Positions 20,501-29,198 of a stretch of 29,396 nt of DNA are shown here, in pieces. This stretch comes from a virus, in the IMG/VR virus record IMGVR_UViG_3300017739_000072, positions 1 to 29,396 of that record. The stretch is one strand, 5' to 3'. How positions within the stretch are numbered: position 1 is the first letter of the stretch; every line of letters begins with the position of its first letter. The notes under the pieces were generated by a model. That model saw only the letters and a list, made by a program, of their open reading frames with translations. It searched no databases and was not told where the DNA came from. Both the position numbers and the translations under genes were made by a program.

Positions 20501-21084
20501 GCTGCAGTAGCAGTCGCAAGTGTTGCTGCTTGTGCTTGTAGTATTTCTTCAGAAGTAAAACCTAATTTAGATAGATTTGTTTGAAGTTCTGCTACTTGAG
20601 TTGCAGTAAAGAATGTTGTTCTACCAAGTTCTTCTGCACTAGATTTTAGTCTTTTAAATTCTAAATCTGTTGCACCACTAATAGCTCTAACCTTAGCCAT
20701 TTGAAAGTCAAACTCCTTGAATACTACAACACTTTCTTTTATTTGGTCGCCAAGAAACTTTGTTGCTTTTTTAAGACCATCTACTGCTAATGATGCTACA
20801 CCAAAAGCAGTAGCCATCTTCATAGTAAAGCTAGTACTCTTTTTGGTTTGTGTCTGAACTTCTTTTTGAACTTTAGAGCCTTCTCTAAATTCTTTTCTTT
20901 GCTGTTTAAGTTTATCAGTAAGTTCAAGAACAGACTTCATATTTTCCTCTTGCCCCTGCTTATCATCTTTAAGAGCTTTTTTCTTCTTACGAAGGTCTTC
21001 AGCGTTCTTTTGTATTTCCTTGTTAAGACCTACAAGTTCATCAATACCTAATACTCTTACTCTATACTTTAATTCTTCAGCCAT
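17566..21084 (-). CDS. Tail tape-measure protein, 1172 aa
   Basis: This is the longest gene of the window. Residues 20-95 are a coiled coil. Residues about 120-400 hold the phage tape-measure core (FDFQMAKVRAISGATDLEFK, MGSAIRGFGLDASEATRVAD, GTTAILASLTDAGIEASIAG). Hydrophobic helices lie at about 430-510, with further coiled coils at 800-960. The C-terminus is Gly-rich with four copies of a (K/R)FAxGG motif (FAKGG, FAVGG, FADGG, FAMGG). The protein sets tail length and leads DNA ejection, and its length fits a long siphovirus-like tail. It overlaps the gp10-like gene by 8 bases. Confidence 0.9.
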   Translation of the reverse strand: MAEELKYRVRVLGIDELVGLNKEIQKNAEDLRKKKKALKDDKQGQEENMKSVLELTDKLKQQRKEFREGSKVQKEVQTQTKKSTSFTMKMATAFGVASLAVDGLKKATKFLGDQIKESVVVFKEFDFQMAKVRAISGATDLEFKRLKSSAEELGRTTFFTATQVAELQTNLSKLGFTSEEILQAQAATLATATAAGEDLARTATVMGSAIRGFGLDASEATRVADVMASAFTSSALDIEKFQTSMTKVAPIAKMAGFEIEGTTAILASLTDAGIEASIAGTSLRNVLLRLADPTSKLSKRLGGSVSSVDELLPRLKQLKDSGIALSDVLGITDRRTAAAFGRMLDSAESVEILTEQLRNSEGAAEAMAAIVGDSLQGAFLRFKSAVDGFRIALMDGLGKRMQKVVDSFAKGFNTLASEKNIKRIGKIAKTIKALAIAVGLYTLGVKAASIATIAYTKFLALKTKAAASGTTAMTLLTASANAFTVAIMKTGIGAFIVLVGTAITQMVKYAGGLKEAESLTTRFNKATKDSNEGIAEAENNLKSLARTRERINELTDKEGKLLKDNASTRKILDGLRKKEKSEIASLNKLLNTHNLELIDEKDNIDKITEAISGSGGLIDAMTNKMLVEAFGDLNKELISITVQSDMIQETLGENFTLDPKKIAESKKQLEEMSSFMQFLTQDVGGTAYDIMMSMFGSGTEQELYADADMLDALLEQSGLTLQQFLDTLEDGYFEKEQQKIMDLILKRGESTSLSIGDLFATGSGGTGEDEKIKAITAKIEEEAQRHSKALLDIGNKSYKFESDRKILQIQEEIKHLETMKDLNIKMGENGLKEDLKIQKQELALLNENRSLKLQMAQESFDTNKHNLAMELADNLITEVEHKAKLLELEKNFIDAKKDIFVGDFEMMKQLLSEQRQLELTDAELSKEIIAQRISDVNDLGGSMIELGGIMGENNKLVQIGTKLQQAASVATSIATLAEQLNIKTKEGGIIATIKSAFAKAGESAANAGTSIPPPFNIAAIAAVVALLSKSLNLFGLGGGGNVDEVGEEVRFAKGGLTKGGMFRGRSHASGGVKFAVGGRIHEAEGGEAIINKRSTSRFRPILSAINSYNGNGVKFADGGLISSGEKFAMGGELANIQQMVSGGNLKQKVVMVESDVTSTQNRVSSLESQASF

Positions 21085-21586
21085 CTTGGTTTGCTTTTTT
21101 TATGGTTTTTGTAAACTGTACTTTTATATTATCTCCAATAGCCTTTTGTAATCTTTTTTTAATCTTAGCTTTTTGAGGATTTATAGCACGATTTATATAA
21201 TCTGTTCTGTGTGTTGCTCCTGTTCTAGCAAAGCTACCTTTCGTTGGAGTTCCTTCTATCTCTATTCTTCTAATAACTGCAGTTGCTATTCTTGCTTTTT
21301 CTGCTTCGTTTGCATAAGCTATGCCCTTATCATCTATCCATTGCATTATTCTGTCAAATGGTGGTGAGTGTGGTCTTGTGCCTTTGTCTATAGCACTCCA
21401 ATACTTTGCCTTTGATGTAATTCGTACTTCTGCTTCAGAGTTACTTACATTAACTTTATGCTTTGTTGTAGCAGCAAGTTTACCTGTAGCAATATGTTTT
21501 TGATTCATCAACTCATTGACAAGTGCCTTCTTGATATCTCTACCAATAATATTTAATTCGTTATTTAGTATTGTTCTTATATCCAT
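21077..21586 (-). CDS. HK97 gp10-like tail-completion protein, 169 aa
   Basis: The central AKYWSAIDKGTRPHSPPFDR and IMQWIDDKGI (residues about 59-88) are the hallmark of HK97 gp10-like proteins, which act at the neck or tail terminator. The C-terminus is basic. It overlaps the tape-measure start by 8 bases and is joined to the LamG protein by TAATG. Confidence 0.75.
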   Translation of the reverse strand: MDIRTILNNELNIIGRDIKKALVNELMNQKHIATGKLAATTKHKVNVSNSEAEVRITSKAKYWSAIDKGTRPHSPPFDRIMQWIDDKGIAYANEAEKARIATAVIRRIEIEGTPTKGSFARTGATHRTDYINRAINPQKAKIKKRLQKAIGDNIKVQFTKTIKKANQDG

Positions 21587-22533
21587 TAGTATGATATTGT
21601 TGAATTTTGTTTTATAAGAGCACTTTCTATTTTATCTAATGATAGGCTCAACGCACCGTTCCAAAACTGAACACCACCAATACTGCCACCAAAAAATTCA
21701 GAGCCATCTATTGCTCTACCTAATGTATTTATTACTAAGTCATTGCCTGTAACACTTGTTTCTGCTTGTTTTACGCCATCAATTCTAGTAGTCAAAACAT
21801 TTGACTTTCTTACCAATGTTAATACATATGGCCTGTTTAATTCTAGTTTTGTTGTAGTTGGTATAATATATGTGTTTCCTGAGCCAAACCCAACGTGAAG
21901 ATTTGAATCTGCATTTTCATTAAAAGTAACAAAAACATCTGCATCAGAATTATTTCCAAGAATTCTTGCTCTTTGTAAAATATCTAAATTAAACAAAGCA
22001 AATATTGTAAAGTTGTTTTGCAAAGTTATGTTAGCAGAGCTTGTCATAAAAGAGCTTCCTTTATCAAAATAAGGTGTTGAAAATCCCACTCTACCACCAC
22101 TTTTACCACCAACATATGGCTGATTTAATGTTGTAGATTGTGTAAAAGATACATCTGATTTTATAGAATTCCATTCACTAACTCTTACACCTGAGTATTT
22201 ACCATCAGAATCATTGCTTAATACACCTCTTTTATATGTAAAAAATGATGAGTTAGTTACAGAAACGCTTGAGCTTGTCGTTGTAGTGCCTTGTGCTGTT
22301 TGATTTATTAAAACATCTAACTCATCAAAATTAGAATTTGAATTGTCTCTATTAAGAATAAGTTGTTGTTTTGTTACTCTTTCAGGGTCGCTTACTAATA
22401 CTTCGCTATAGTAGTAGTCACCATCAGATTCTTGTTGCTCATAGAGCATAGGAGTATATACGCCATCTATAAGTGTGTATAGCTTATTTCTGTTTCTTTT
22501 TATTATTTTTCTTCCTGATATACCTGCTTTCAT
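21586..22533 (-). CDS. Tail protein with LamG/concanavalin-like domain, 315 aa
   Basis: After a short N-terminal section and a Ser/Thr-rich linker (about 70-100), residues about 125-315 form a LamG-like jelly roll: VGFSTPYFDKGSSFMTSSAN, NITLQNNFTIFALFNLDILQ, RPYVLTLVRKSNVLTTRIDG and GGSIGGVQFWNGALS. Such domains bind carbohydrate or cell-surface ligands and decorate virions. A second LamG-type domain lies in the gene ending at 27643. TAATG overlaps link it to both neighbours, so it is part of the tail operon. Confidence 0.75.
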   Translation of the reverse strand: MKAGISGRKIIKRNRNKLYTLIDGVYTPMLYEQQESDGDYYYSEVLVSDPERVTKQQLILNRDNSNSNFDELDVLINQTAQGTTTTSSSVSVTNSSFFTYKRGVLSNDSDGKYSGVRVSEWNSIKSDVSFTQSTTLNQPYVGGKSGGRVGFSTPYFDKGSSFMTSSANITLQNNFTIFALFNLDILQRARILGNNSDADVFVTFNENADSNLHVGFGSGNTYIIPTTTKLELNRPYVLTLVRKSNVLTTRIDGVKQAETSVTGNDLVINTLGRAIDGSEFFGGSIGGVQFWNGALSLSLDKIESALIKQNSTISY

Positions 22534-25283
22534 TATATATTCAATCCATTAACTAAATTCATAACATCTCCATCTAATACATCATCTTTACCTAAATCAA
22601 AAAACTCCATAAGCTCTACCTTTGTAGATTCTTGAAGGTGTGGCTTGTAATCAACTATTTTGTTAATTCTATAGTAAACACCATCTAAGTAAACCAATCT
22701 TCTAAAATCTAATCTTAGTATATCTTGATAGCTTAGTTTAAAATAAGAAATTCTAATCTTTGGTCTTGATTTAAGTTGCTTGAACATTCTATTGTAAAAA
22801 TGATAAAAAAGACCTCTTATTCTATGAGTTTTGTTAGGGTTTGTAGATGCAGTAAAACCATCAGCAAATTCATTACCATCGTCGTGATAATATACAACAT
22901 CATTAAAAGATAGGTTAGGGTCAACCATTATGTGTGTGTTCAATGGCACATTAAATGCTTTTGCAGAAGCATAAGCACCCATACTATACTCTAACCTAAA
23001 TCTACTGCCATTATCAATCTCTCCTAAATTGTCAAATGTTATAAAATTAGCTCTAGTAAATTTAAAAGCAGCAGCATTTGAAGGCTCAAGTTGACTTGTG
23101 TTATTATAACTAAAAACAGTTGCATTACCTGTAAGAGCACTATCATATTGAACTAATTGGCCACCTGAATATATTGGTGCAGCTAGAAGTATTCTACTTC
23201 CTATCTGAAAGTTTTTATCTGACCTATCTGCAAATCTTTCTGCCATAAGGTAGGAGTAGTCTCTATGATATATTGGTATTAAGGGAGCTCTAGCTTTAGA
23301 GTGACCAACATCAGAATCTATATATTCAGGCTCATACCAATTAAATGTTGGGCTAAAAAATTTATTTTCTATAGTATATGTTCCATCTTGAAAAACACCT
23401 GATGTGTTAATTTCTTTGTACTCACCCCAATCTATCAAGTTCCTAGAATTAAATCTTTCTAAAAACGCATCGCTACTAGCATCTTTGTATTTTACCCTTA
23501 TCTCTGATTTTAGTTCGTGTGGAAATTCTTCTACTGTATTTTTACTATAATCAATTTTATCTGACCAATCAAAAGCTTTTAATTTTGAATCATAAAAAAA
23601 GTCATATGGCTCAACAAAAACCTTTTTCTGTATGGGGTCTGTATGAAACTGAAGATTATACATCTGTGCAATTCCCATAACAAAATCAGATTGCTTTCCA
23701 TCAGGAAGAAAAAAGTGTGGATTATCTATTGGCTCTCCAACTGTCATATCTGCTTTTCCACTTATCTGCAAAAAACTGTCAGTTTCAAACTGAAATGTAA
23801 CACTATCCCCATCAGAATTTGAAGGGTAAAGGGGCGTTACAGATAAAGCTATTAAATATTTATTACCCACACCACTTACAGATATAGGACTACTAGGAGA
23901 CCAAGTTCTTACAATGTCTTGAGGTGCATCTGCAGTATAGCTTTGCTGTTGATACCACTTTAGTTTAAAGTTTGCGTGTTCTGAGCCTGAGCCATTATGT
24001 ACGAAATTAGCAGTCTGATATAAACCATTTGCATTATCATCATCATCAGTAACTTCCCAAAGCTCTACTTTTGCTCTAAAAGATAAGTGATAGTCAGTTC
24101 CACCTGTGCTACTATCCCTAACAAACCTTGCTTTTATGTTAAAATCAATTTCGTGGTCACCTGCTTCATTTATACAAACCATAGTTCCACTATAAGAGTT
24201 TGTTATGTTTGAATTATTGGAGCTTGTACCCATCTGCACATTACCTGTGCTTTGTGATGATGGCTCATCGTAATCATCTATAAGCTCATTACCACCAAAA
24301 AGATATCTTGCCTTTGCTCCTGAAGCATTGCCACTAGGTGCATAACTAAAATTACCTGTACTGTCATTTACAGTTCCATCACCAATCATAAAAGATGGTG
24401 TAGTAGATGAACTACCATTATCAAAATATGCGTTCAAAGAAGTTGTTTGTGGTGTAGGAATACTTGTCAAAGATATTTTTCCAAACTTATTATTTACCTG
24501 CTCTGCTCTTTTTTCAAATTCAAAAGGCATTATCAAGCTTTGGAAGTAAGCACTATTACAAAAAGTACTTTCAACTGTATATCCCTGAGCTTCAAATATC
24601 TTATCCCAAATATTTTTTATATAAAAAGCAGGAACAAAATCACCAAAAGTAACTTGATTTCTATCACTTAAACCTTCGCCTACGGACATCAAAGGCCATA
24701 GTATTCTATCAAAGTTGCTTGAGAAATGATGGAAGTCATTACCTATATGATTTAAATCTGTATTACTAGCATTTGTATTGTCACTAGGACTAGATGAGTT
24801 TATATGAAAGCAGTTGTCATAAACATATCCTTGCTCTGCAACATCTGATATTGAGCTAAATCTAAGGTCTTTAAGCTCTAGGTTTTTTATTTCAGAAGCC
24901 CAATCCATATTATCTCCTACAAACTCACAACTATAACCCAATGGATTGTCAGACCTTGTTACTTTAGTAACCCTTAACTTACCTGATATTATTGGTACAT
25001 TATCAGCATATATTACTGCATCTATCTTACCAAACACATTTGTGCTTGTATCGTCATATCCTTGATAAAAAACATTTTTCAGTATTCTATTATTATTATT
25101 AGTTGCAGGTATATCGAATGTTTTAGAAAAACTTCCTGACCTAGAGTTTATGTCTCTTATGTCAAAGCTTTGTATTGTCAAAGACAAAGGAAAGTCTTCG
25201 CTAGATGTTACATCCAACACGCCTATAACCTCTTTAGAGCTTGAAGCGTTAAATCTTCTTAATTCTATTGTAATTTCAACCAT
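22533..25283 (-). CDS. Large tail/baseplate protein, 916 aa
   Basis: The N-terminal domain (SLTIQSFDIRDINSRSGSFS, KTFDIPATNNNNRIL, at residues about 34-68) is a phrase I recognise from tail proteins of Bacteroidota phages. The middle is Ser/Asn-rich with beta strands, and the C-terminus (YFKLSYQDILRLDFRRLVYL, DGVYYRINKIVDYKPHLQES) reads like a baseplate-hub closing domain. Its size and place beside another giant tail gene suggest a distal-tail or tail-tip protein. The exact position in the virion is inferred. TAATG overlaps join it to both neighbours. Confidence 0.65.
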   Translation of the reverse strand: MVEITIELRRFNASSSKEVIGVLDVTSSEDFPLSLTIQSFDIRDINSRSGSFSKTFDIPATNNNNRILKNVFYQGYDDTSTNVFGKIDAVIYADNVPIISGKLRVTKVTRSDNPLGYSCEFVGDNMDWASEIKNLELKDLRFSSISDVAEQGYVYDNCFHINSSSPSDNTNASNTDLNHIGNDFHHFSSNFDRILWPLMSVGEGLSDRNQVTFGDFVPAFYIKNIWDKIFEAQGYTVESTFCNSAYFQSLIMPFEFEKRAEQVNNKFGKISLTSIPTPQTTSLNAYFDNGSSSTTPSFMIGDGTVNDSTGNFSYAPSGNASGAKARYLFGGNELIDDYDEPSSQSTGNVQMGTSSNNSNITNSYSGTMVCINEAGDHEIDFNIKARFVRDSSTGGTDYHLSFRAKVELWEVTDDDDNANGLYQTANFVHNGSGSEHANFKLKWYQQQSYTADAPQDIVRTWSPSSPISVSGVGNKYLIALSVTPLYPSNSDGDSVTFQFETDSFLQISGKADMTVGEPIDNPHFFLPDGKQSDFVMGIAQMYNLQFHTDPIQKKVFVEPYDFFYDSKLKAFDWSDKIDYSKNTVEEFPHELKSEIRVKYKDASSDAFLERFNSRNLIDWGEYKEINTSGVFQDGTYTIENKFFSPTFNWYEPEYIDSDVGHSKARAPLIPIYHRDYSYLMAERFADRSDKNFQIGSRILLAAPIYSGGQLVQYDSALTGNATVFSYNNTSQLEPSNAAAFKFTRANFITFDNLGEIDNGSRFRLEYSMGAYASAKAFNVPLNTHIMVDPNLSFNDVVYYHDDGNEFADGFTASTNPNKTHRIRGLFYHFYNRMFKQLKSRPKIRISYFKLSYQDILRLDFRRLVYLDGVYYRINKIVDYKPHLQESTKVELMEFFDLGKDDVLDGDVMNLVNGLNI

Positions 25284-27640
25284 TATGTAATTATTGCTCT
25301 TTTCTTTCTGCTTTCAACATAATCTACAGTTACTGTTGTAGATTGCTCACTATCATAGCTTGTCAAGTTACCATCTTTTAGTAGAACAGGAACATAGTAG
25401 TTTCTATTCATAGATGAAAACTTTTGACTTTGACTAGGGTCATCAGTAGAATATTCTGTAACCTTTATGTAATCAACAAAAGTCCTACCTGCTGTGGCAT
25501 CGTGATTTAATATAAACATAGGTGCAAAAAAACGCACATCTTTTTGAGCATAAGCGTGATGAATAGGTATATTTCTTTGACCACCATAACTACCACTATC
25601 TTTATAAACACCACTAATATATCCTCTTTGCACTACAAATCTATCATTTGAAGCAGTTGTAACAGCATCAAGTGTTATATAATATTGTGAGGAAAAGCTA
25701 TTAGCTCCTGTTTGATTTACAAAAGTTGTTTTATCTTTTGCAAAACCTGTAAGACCACAATATATTAGGTCACTAGTTCCTTCAGTACTTTTATACCTTA
25801 TCTCTACTTCGTATAATTTATTTTTATCATACTTGAATAAATTTTTACTGTGAGCCCAAACTCGGTCATTACCTGCATTATTACCCTTTCTATAAACTTG
25901 TGTTCCTGTTAAATGTCCTTCATCTGTAAAAAATGCAGCATCTGTATTGAAGTCACCTGCATCAGCAGTCCAATTATTTGATATTTCTGCAACAGAAGAA
26001 TAGCTACTAAAGTCTTCTTTGAATATCTCTTTTGCTCTCCAACCTCTTTCTACCCATACATTAGAGCTCATCATCATATCTTCCACCATCTGCCTTTCAT
26101 CAAAAGTTATGGGTCTTGTTGTTGCACTTCCGTTACCATAAGCATCTACTGTATGTTTTCTTATAGATGGATATTGGTCGTCTGTAAGCCCTGCTATTCT
26201 AGGTATTAAAGCACCACCATTAGCAGTAGCAGTTGTTTGTTGTATGTGACTTCCTTTAAAAAGAGTTGTATTACTATCATTACTTGATATTTGACCTCTA
26301 AATTTAGGATATACTGTCTGTTGATATGTAGATGAGCTTGTTTGCAAACCTCTACTCATAGCACCATCAAAAGTGTAACTATCTATACCACCCAATCTGC
26401 ATTGCCAATGAAATCTAGTGCTTTCATTATAGTTTCTTCTTTTGTGGTCTATAGTATATCTTATTGTTTGACCAATCTGTTCGTGGGGGCTAGAGTTATT
26501 ACGAGTTGTTACTTCATAATAAGCTATATTAGAAAAGTCAGATACAGGTTGATTATTTCTAAATTTACTTGGAGCTGTAAAGCATAACTCCTTAATATTT
26601 CTAGTTCCTACACCTATTTGTATAACTGCATATGAAGGATTTTGATTTCCACCATCACCATAAGAAAACAAACCGTTATTACCTGTATTTGTGCCATCAC
26701 CATCTGCAGTAGCATTTATATTCAAAGCATAGTAACCTTGACCTGATGTGCCTTCTCCATTATCAATTAAATTTCCATTAAAATCATAAAAATGAACAAG
26801 AGCATACACGCCATTCGTTCCATTCTTTGCTGCAAAAGTTAAATATTCACATTCATCAACACCAATTATTCTATTTTGTGGTTTTACGGATAGATACTTC
26901 ATTCTACCATAAAGATTTTCATTATCATTAGAATCGTGTAAGTATATCTTATTTATTACTGAATGTTGTAATTCATTCTCATAAGTTCCATCTACCTCAG
27001 CATAAGATTGTCCGTGATATCCAAATATTTCTTCATTATATGATAAAGCACTATTGATAACTCTTGGATAGCAATAACCTTTTAAATCAGGTCTGACACC
27101 TGTTCCGTTTGCTAAAACTAGCTTTCCTGTAGTGTCTATATACTCAGGAGTATATGCTATTTGATAATAGGTGAATAGGTTATATGCTATTTGTCCTAAG
27201 GTTATATCTCTTAAAACATTGGGGTTTTCAGTATCTTGAGAGCAAGGTCTTAGATTATAACTTAAATAGTTTCTCATTAAAGGGGCACAATCTAAAGTAA
27301 AGTATCTGTAAGTAGCACCTGTACTAGCAGGAGTGTTTTGTGAATTTGGAGTGCTATCAATAGACCATCCGTGAACAAATGGAGTATATGGAACGTGCAC
27401 AGCAAATGTTTCATCAGGTAGTGCAGTATTATCATAAGAACTACTATTATTATTATTTAGCCATTGGTCTGTTGTTTCATTGAATGGAGTAAAATGAAAT
27501 CTACAACTAACAAAATCTTCTACATTACCTGTTAATCCATCTGTATCTCCACCATTAACTCTTATAGTAAGTTTTAAGGGACTATATACGCTATGAAATT
27601 CATTATCTTTTGGAAAATCTACTTTTTGTACTATTGCCAT
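25283..27640 (-). CDS. Large tail protein with C-terminal carbohydrate-binding-like domain, 785 aa
   Basis: The protein begins with a tail-like domain (MAIVQKVDFPKDNEFHSVYS). It has beta-rich, Asn/Tyr-rich repeats through its middle. From about residue 545 a jelly-roll region starts (IFKEDFSSYSSVAEISNNWT, then RVWAHSKNLFKYDKNKLYEV) and closes near residue 755 with TFVDYIKVTEYS, the usual edge strand of CBM-like domains. No catalytic motif is seen. It is joined to the 916-aa protein by TAATG, so the two are co-translated. Confidence 0.6.
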   Translation of the reverse strand: MAIVQKVDFPKDNEFHSVYSPLKLTIRVNGGDTDGLTGNVEDFVSCRFHFTPFNETTDQWLNNNNSSSYDNTALPDETFAVHVPYTPFVHGWSIDSTPNSQNTPASTGATYRYFTLDCAPLMRNYLSYNLRPCSQDTENPNVLRDITLGQIAYNLFTYYQIAYTPEYIDTTGKLVLANGTGVRPDLKGYCYPRVINSALSYNEEIFGYHGQSYAEVDGTYENELQHSVINKIYLHDSNDNENLYGRMKYLSVKPQNRIIGVDECEYLTFAAKNGTNGVYALVHFYDFNGNLIDNGEGTSGQGYYALNINATADGDGTNTGNNGLFSYGDGGNQNPSYAVIQIGVGTRNIKELCFTAPSKFRNNQPVSDFSNIAYYEVTTRNNSSPHEQIGQTIRYTIDHKRRNYNESTRFHWQCRLGGIDSYTFDGAMSRGLQTSSSTYQQTVYPKFRGQISSNDSNTTLFKGSHIQQTTATANGGALIPRIAGLTDDQYPSIRKHTVDAYGNGSATTRPITFDERQMVEDMMMSSNVWVERGWRAKEIFKEDFSSYSSVAEISNNWTADAGDFNTDAAFFTDEGHLTGTQVYRKGNNAGNDRVWAHSKNLFKYDKNKLYEVEIRYKSTEGTSDLIYCGLTGFAKDKTTFVNQTGANSFSSQYYITLDAVTTASNDRFVVQRGYISGVYKDSGSYGGQRNIPIHHAYAQKDVRFFAPMFILNHDATAGRTFVDYIKVTEYSTDDPSQSQKFSSMNRNYYVPVLLKDGNLTSYDSEQSTTVTVDYVESRKKRAIIT

Positions 27641-27642
27641 AA

Positions 27643-28890
27643 TTAAGATATATTGTATTTATGATTTAAGTAATTCATTATTGATGTAGCTTGACTGTCC
27701 GTTACTGCATATTGAAATATCATAACCTCTTGCACATTAAGTAAACCAAAATTTGTTAAATCAGTACCCATTAACATAGCATCTTGACTAGAATAATCTA
27801 CAGGATTTAAATAATCACTATTAGTCACACTTGTTAAGGTTGCACCATTTAAAAAATATGTTAATGTTTGACCACTAACTTTATGACCTCTGATAGCTAC
27901 CTTTGTGCTTCCTGAAGCAACATCTGATGACAAAATTAGGGCATCTGCACCTGAAGCAACAACATCAATAACTTGACTTTTAAACTGTTTTTCACCACTA
28001 AAATCTTTTATAGTTATATCCATTGTAGCTGCATTAGGAGTTCCAAAGCCCAAACTTAAAATAGGAGCATCTGTTTCATTAGAATCTGTAGTTTTTGCAA
28101 CATAGAATATAGTGTGGTCGCCCTTCAAGCTTCTAGTATTTGCTGGGTTTCCTAAAGTATTTTCATCACATATAAGATTATCATCAACACCATCAAAGCT
28201 TAAAAAAGGATATCTGTTGTTTACATTTACAGAATCTGACATCTCATATTTGTATTCAGGCTGCTTTGTAGATGTTGATTGTGAAAAGTGATTGTTAAAG
28301 ACACTTTGGTCTTTCCATTGACTAACAACCTCTTTACCACCAAAGTATTTTGTTTTTACACCAATATCACTTCTGAGCCAAAGTTGTGGGCTAAGGTCTC
28401 TGATTGATTGGTCATCAAAAGCAGCAAAAGCGTGTGAGAAGCAATCTACAGTAAAGTTCATTCTAACTTGAACAACTCTATCGTTTTGTTGATTTGTTTC
28501 TCTTTCTATAGTTATTGGAACAGGAACAAGTGTCACCTGTTTGTTTGGATAACTGTCAAGAAAGCTTTGCAACCAAAAATGTGCTTCTGATTCCAAAAGT
28601 GTATATATCACATCAAGATTTGCATTTGTGTCATTAGCACCTGTGTTGCTATCACTTGTTCTATATGGTTTAGCAAAGATAACCTCAAACTCATACTCCT
28701 CTTTCAAATGTGCGTTTATTGGGTCTTTTTCCGTAGCAGGAAGCGTTGAGGTTGGTGGCATAACTAAAAGCAAAGGATAGTCAATGTTATGCAACTCATT
28801 GATATCATCTTCATAACCAAAAACAAACTGCCCACTAGACCATTTGCTTTCCATTCTATCTCTTATGTCTCTTAATCTGTTAAATGCCAT
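27643..28890 (-). CDS. Tail-terminator-like domain fused to a LamG domain, 415 aa
   Basis: Residues 1-155 (MESKWSSGQFVFGYEDDINE, PLLLVMPPTS, YEFEVIFAKPYRTSD, VQVRMNFTVDCFSHAF) look like a tail-terminator or neck domain. Residues about 166-415 are a LamG/concanavalin-like domain with LSPQLWLRSDIG, WKDQSVFNNHFSQSTSTKQP, YPFLSFDGVDDNLIC and the closing EVMIFQYAVTDSQATSIMNY plus LNHKYNIS. That opening and closing is characteristic of adhesin-type LamG modules. A carbohydrate-binding module fused to a structural neck or tail domain suggests surface display. TAATG overlap with the upstream frame. Confidence 0.75.
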   Translation of the reverse strand: MAFNRLRDIRDRMESKWSSGQFVFGYEDDINELHNIDYPLLLVMPPTSTLPATEKDPINAHLKEEYEFEVIFAKPYRTSDSNTGANDTNANLDVIYTLLESEAHFWLQSFLDSYPNKQVTLVPVPITIERETNQQNDRVVQVRMNFTVDCFSHAFAAFDDQSIRDLSPQLWLRSDIGVKTKYFGGKEVVSQWKDQSVFNNHFSQSTSTKQPEYKYEMSDSVNVNNRYPFLSFDGVDDNLICDENTLGNPANTRSLKGDHTIFYVAKTTDSNETDAPILSLGFGTPNAATMDITIKDFSGEKQFKSQVIDVVASGADALILSSDVASGSTKVAIRGHKVSGQTLTYFLNGATLTSVTNSDYLNPVDYSSQDAMLMGTDLTNFGLLNVQEVMIFQYAVTDSQATSIMNYLNHKYNIS

Positions 28891-29198
28891 TATTTAATAT
28901 TTTTTTGACTTTCTTCTTTTACAGCTATTTCAAAATCAGACTTGGATGTTTTCCAAGCTATGTATGTTAAAACCTTATATAGTTTTTCGTCTTTAACGCT
29001 TTGTATGGCATCTTTACCGTCTTTTGTAAACAAACCATCCATAGCAACATCATAAAGGCTGTTAAGCCACCCATATGGCTTCATAATCCTACTAGCCTTT
29101 ACGACTGCAACAGACTTTGAGTTTCCTGCTCTGAAAACATTCGGATAGCGTTCAGACACATTGTTGTTCGTTTGTTCAAAAAAAAACTGAACTCCCAA
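28890..29198 (-). CDS. Downstream frame of tail-chaperone-like gene, probably expressed by -1 frameshift
   Basis: This frame has no ATG at its head. Its first possible start is a TTG at 29198 and its first ATG comes 33 codons later, while the -1 frame is open from 29219. It overlaps the upstream frame across a run of nine T (29178-29186). After the slip the product continues FEQTNNNVSERYPNVFRAGN and includes YGWLNSLYDVAMDGLFTKDG and LYKVLTYIAWKTSKSD. I recall similar segments as the C-terminal half of single-frame proteins in related phages. It is therefore best read as the extension of the 29099-29396 gene, by programmed frameshift or through an indel. Confidence 0.65.
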   Translation of the reverse strand: MGVQFFFEQTNNNVSERYPNVFRAGNSKSVAVVKASRIMKPYGWLNSLYDVAMDGLFTKDGKDAIQSVKDEKLYKVLTYIAWKTSKSDFEIAVKEESQKNIK

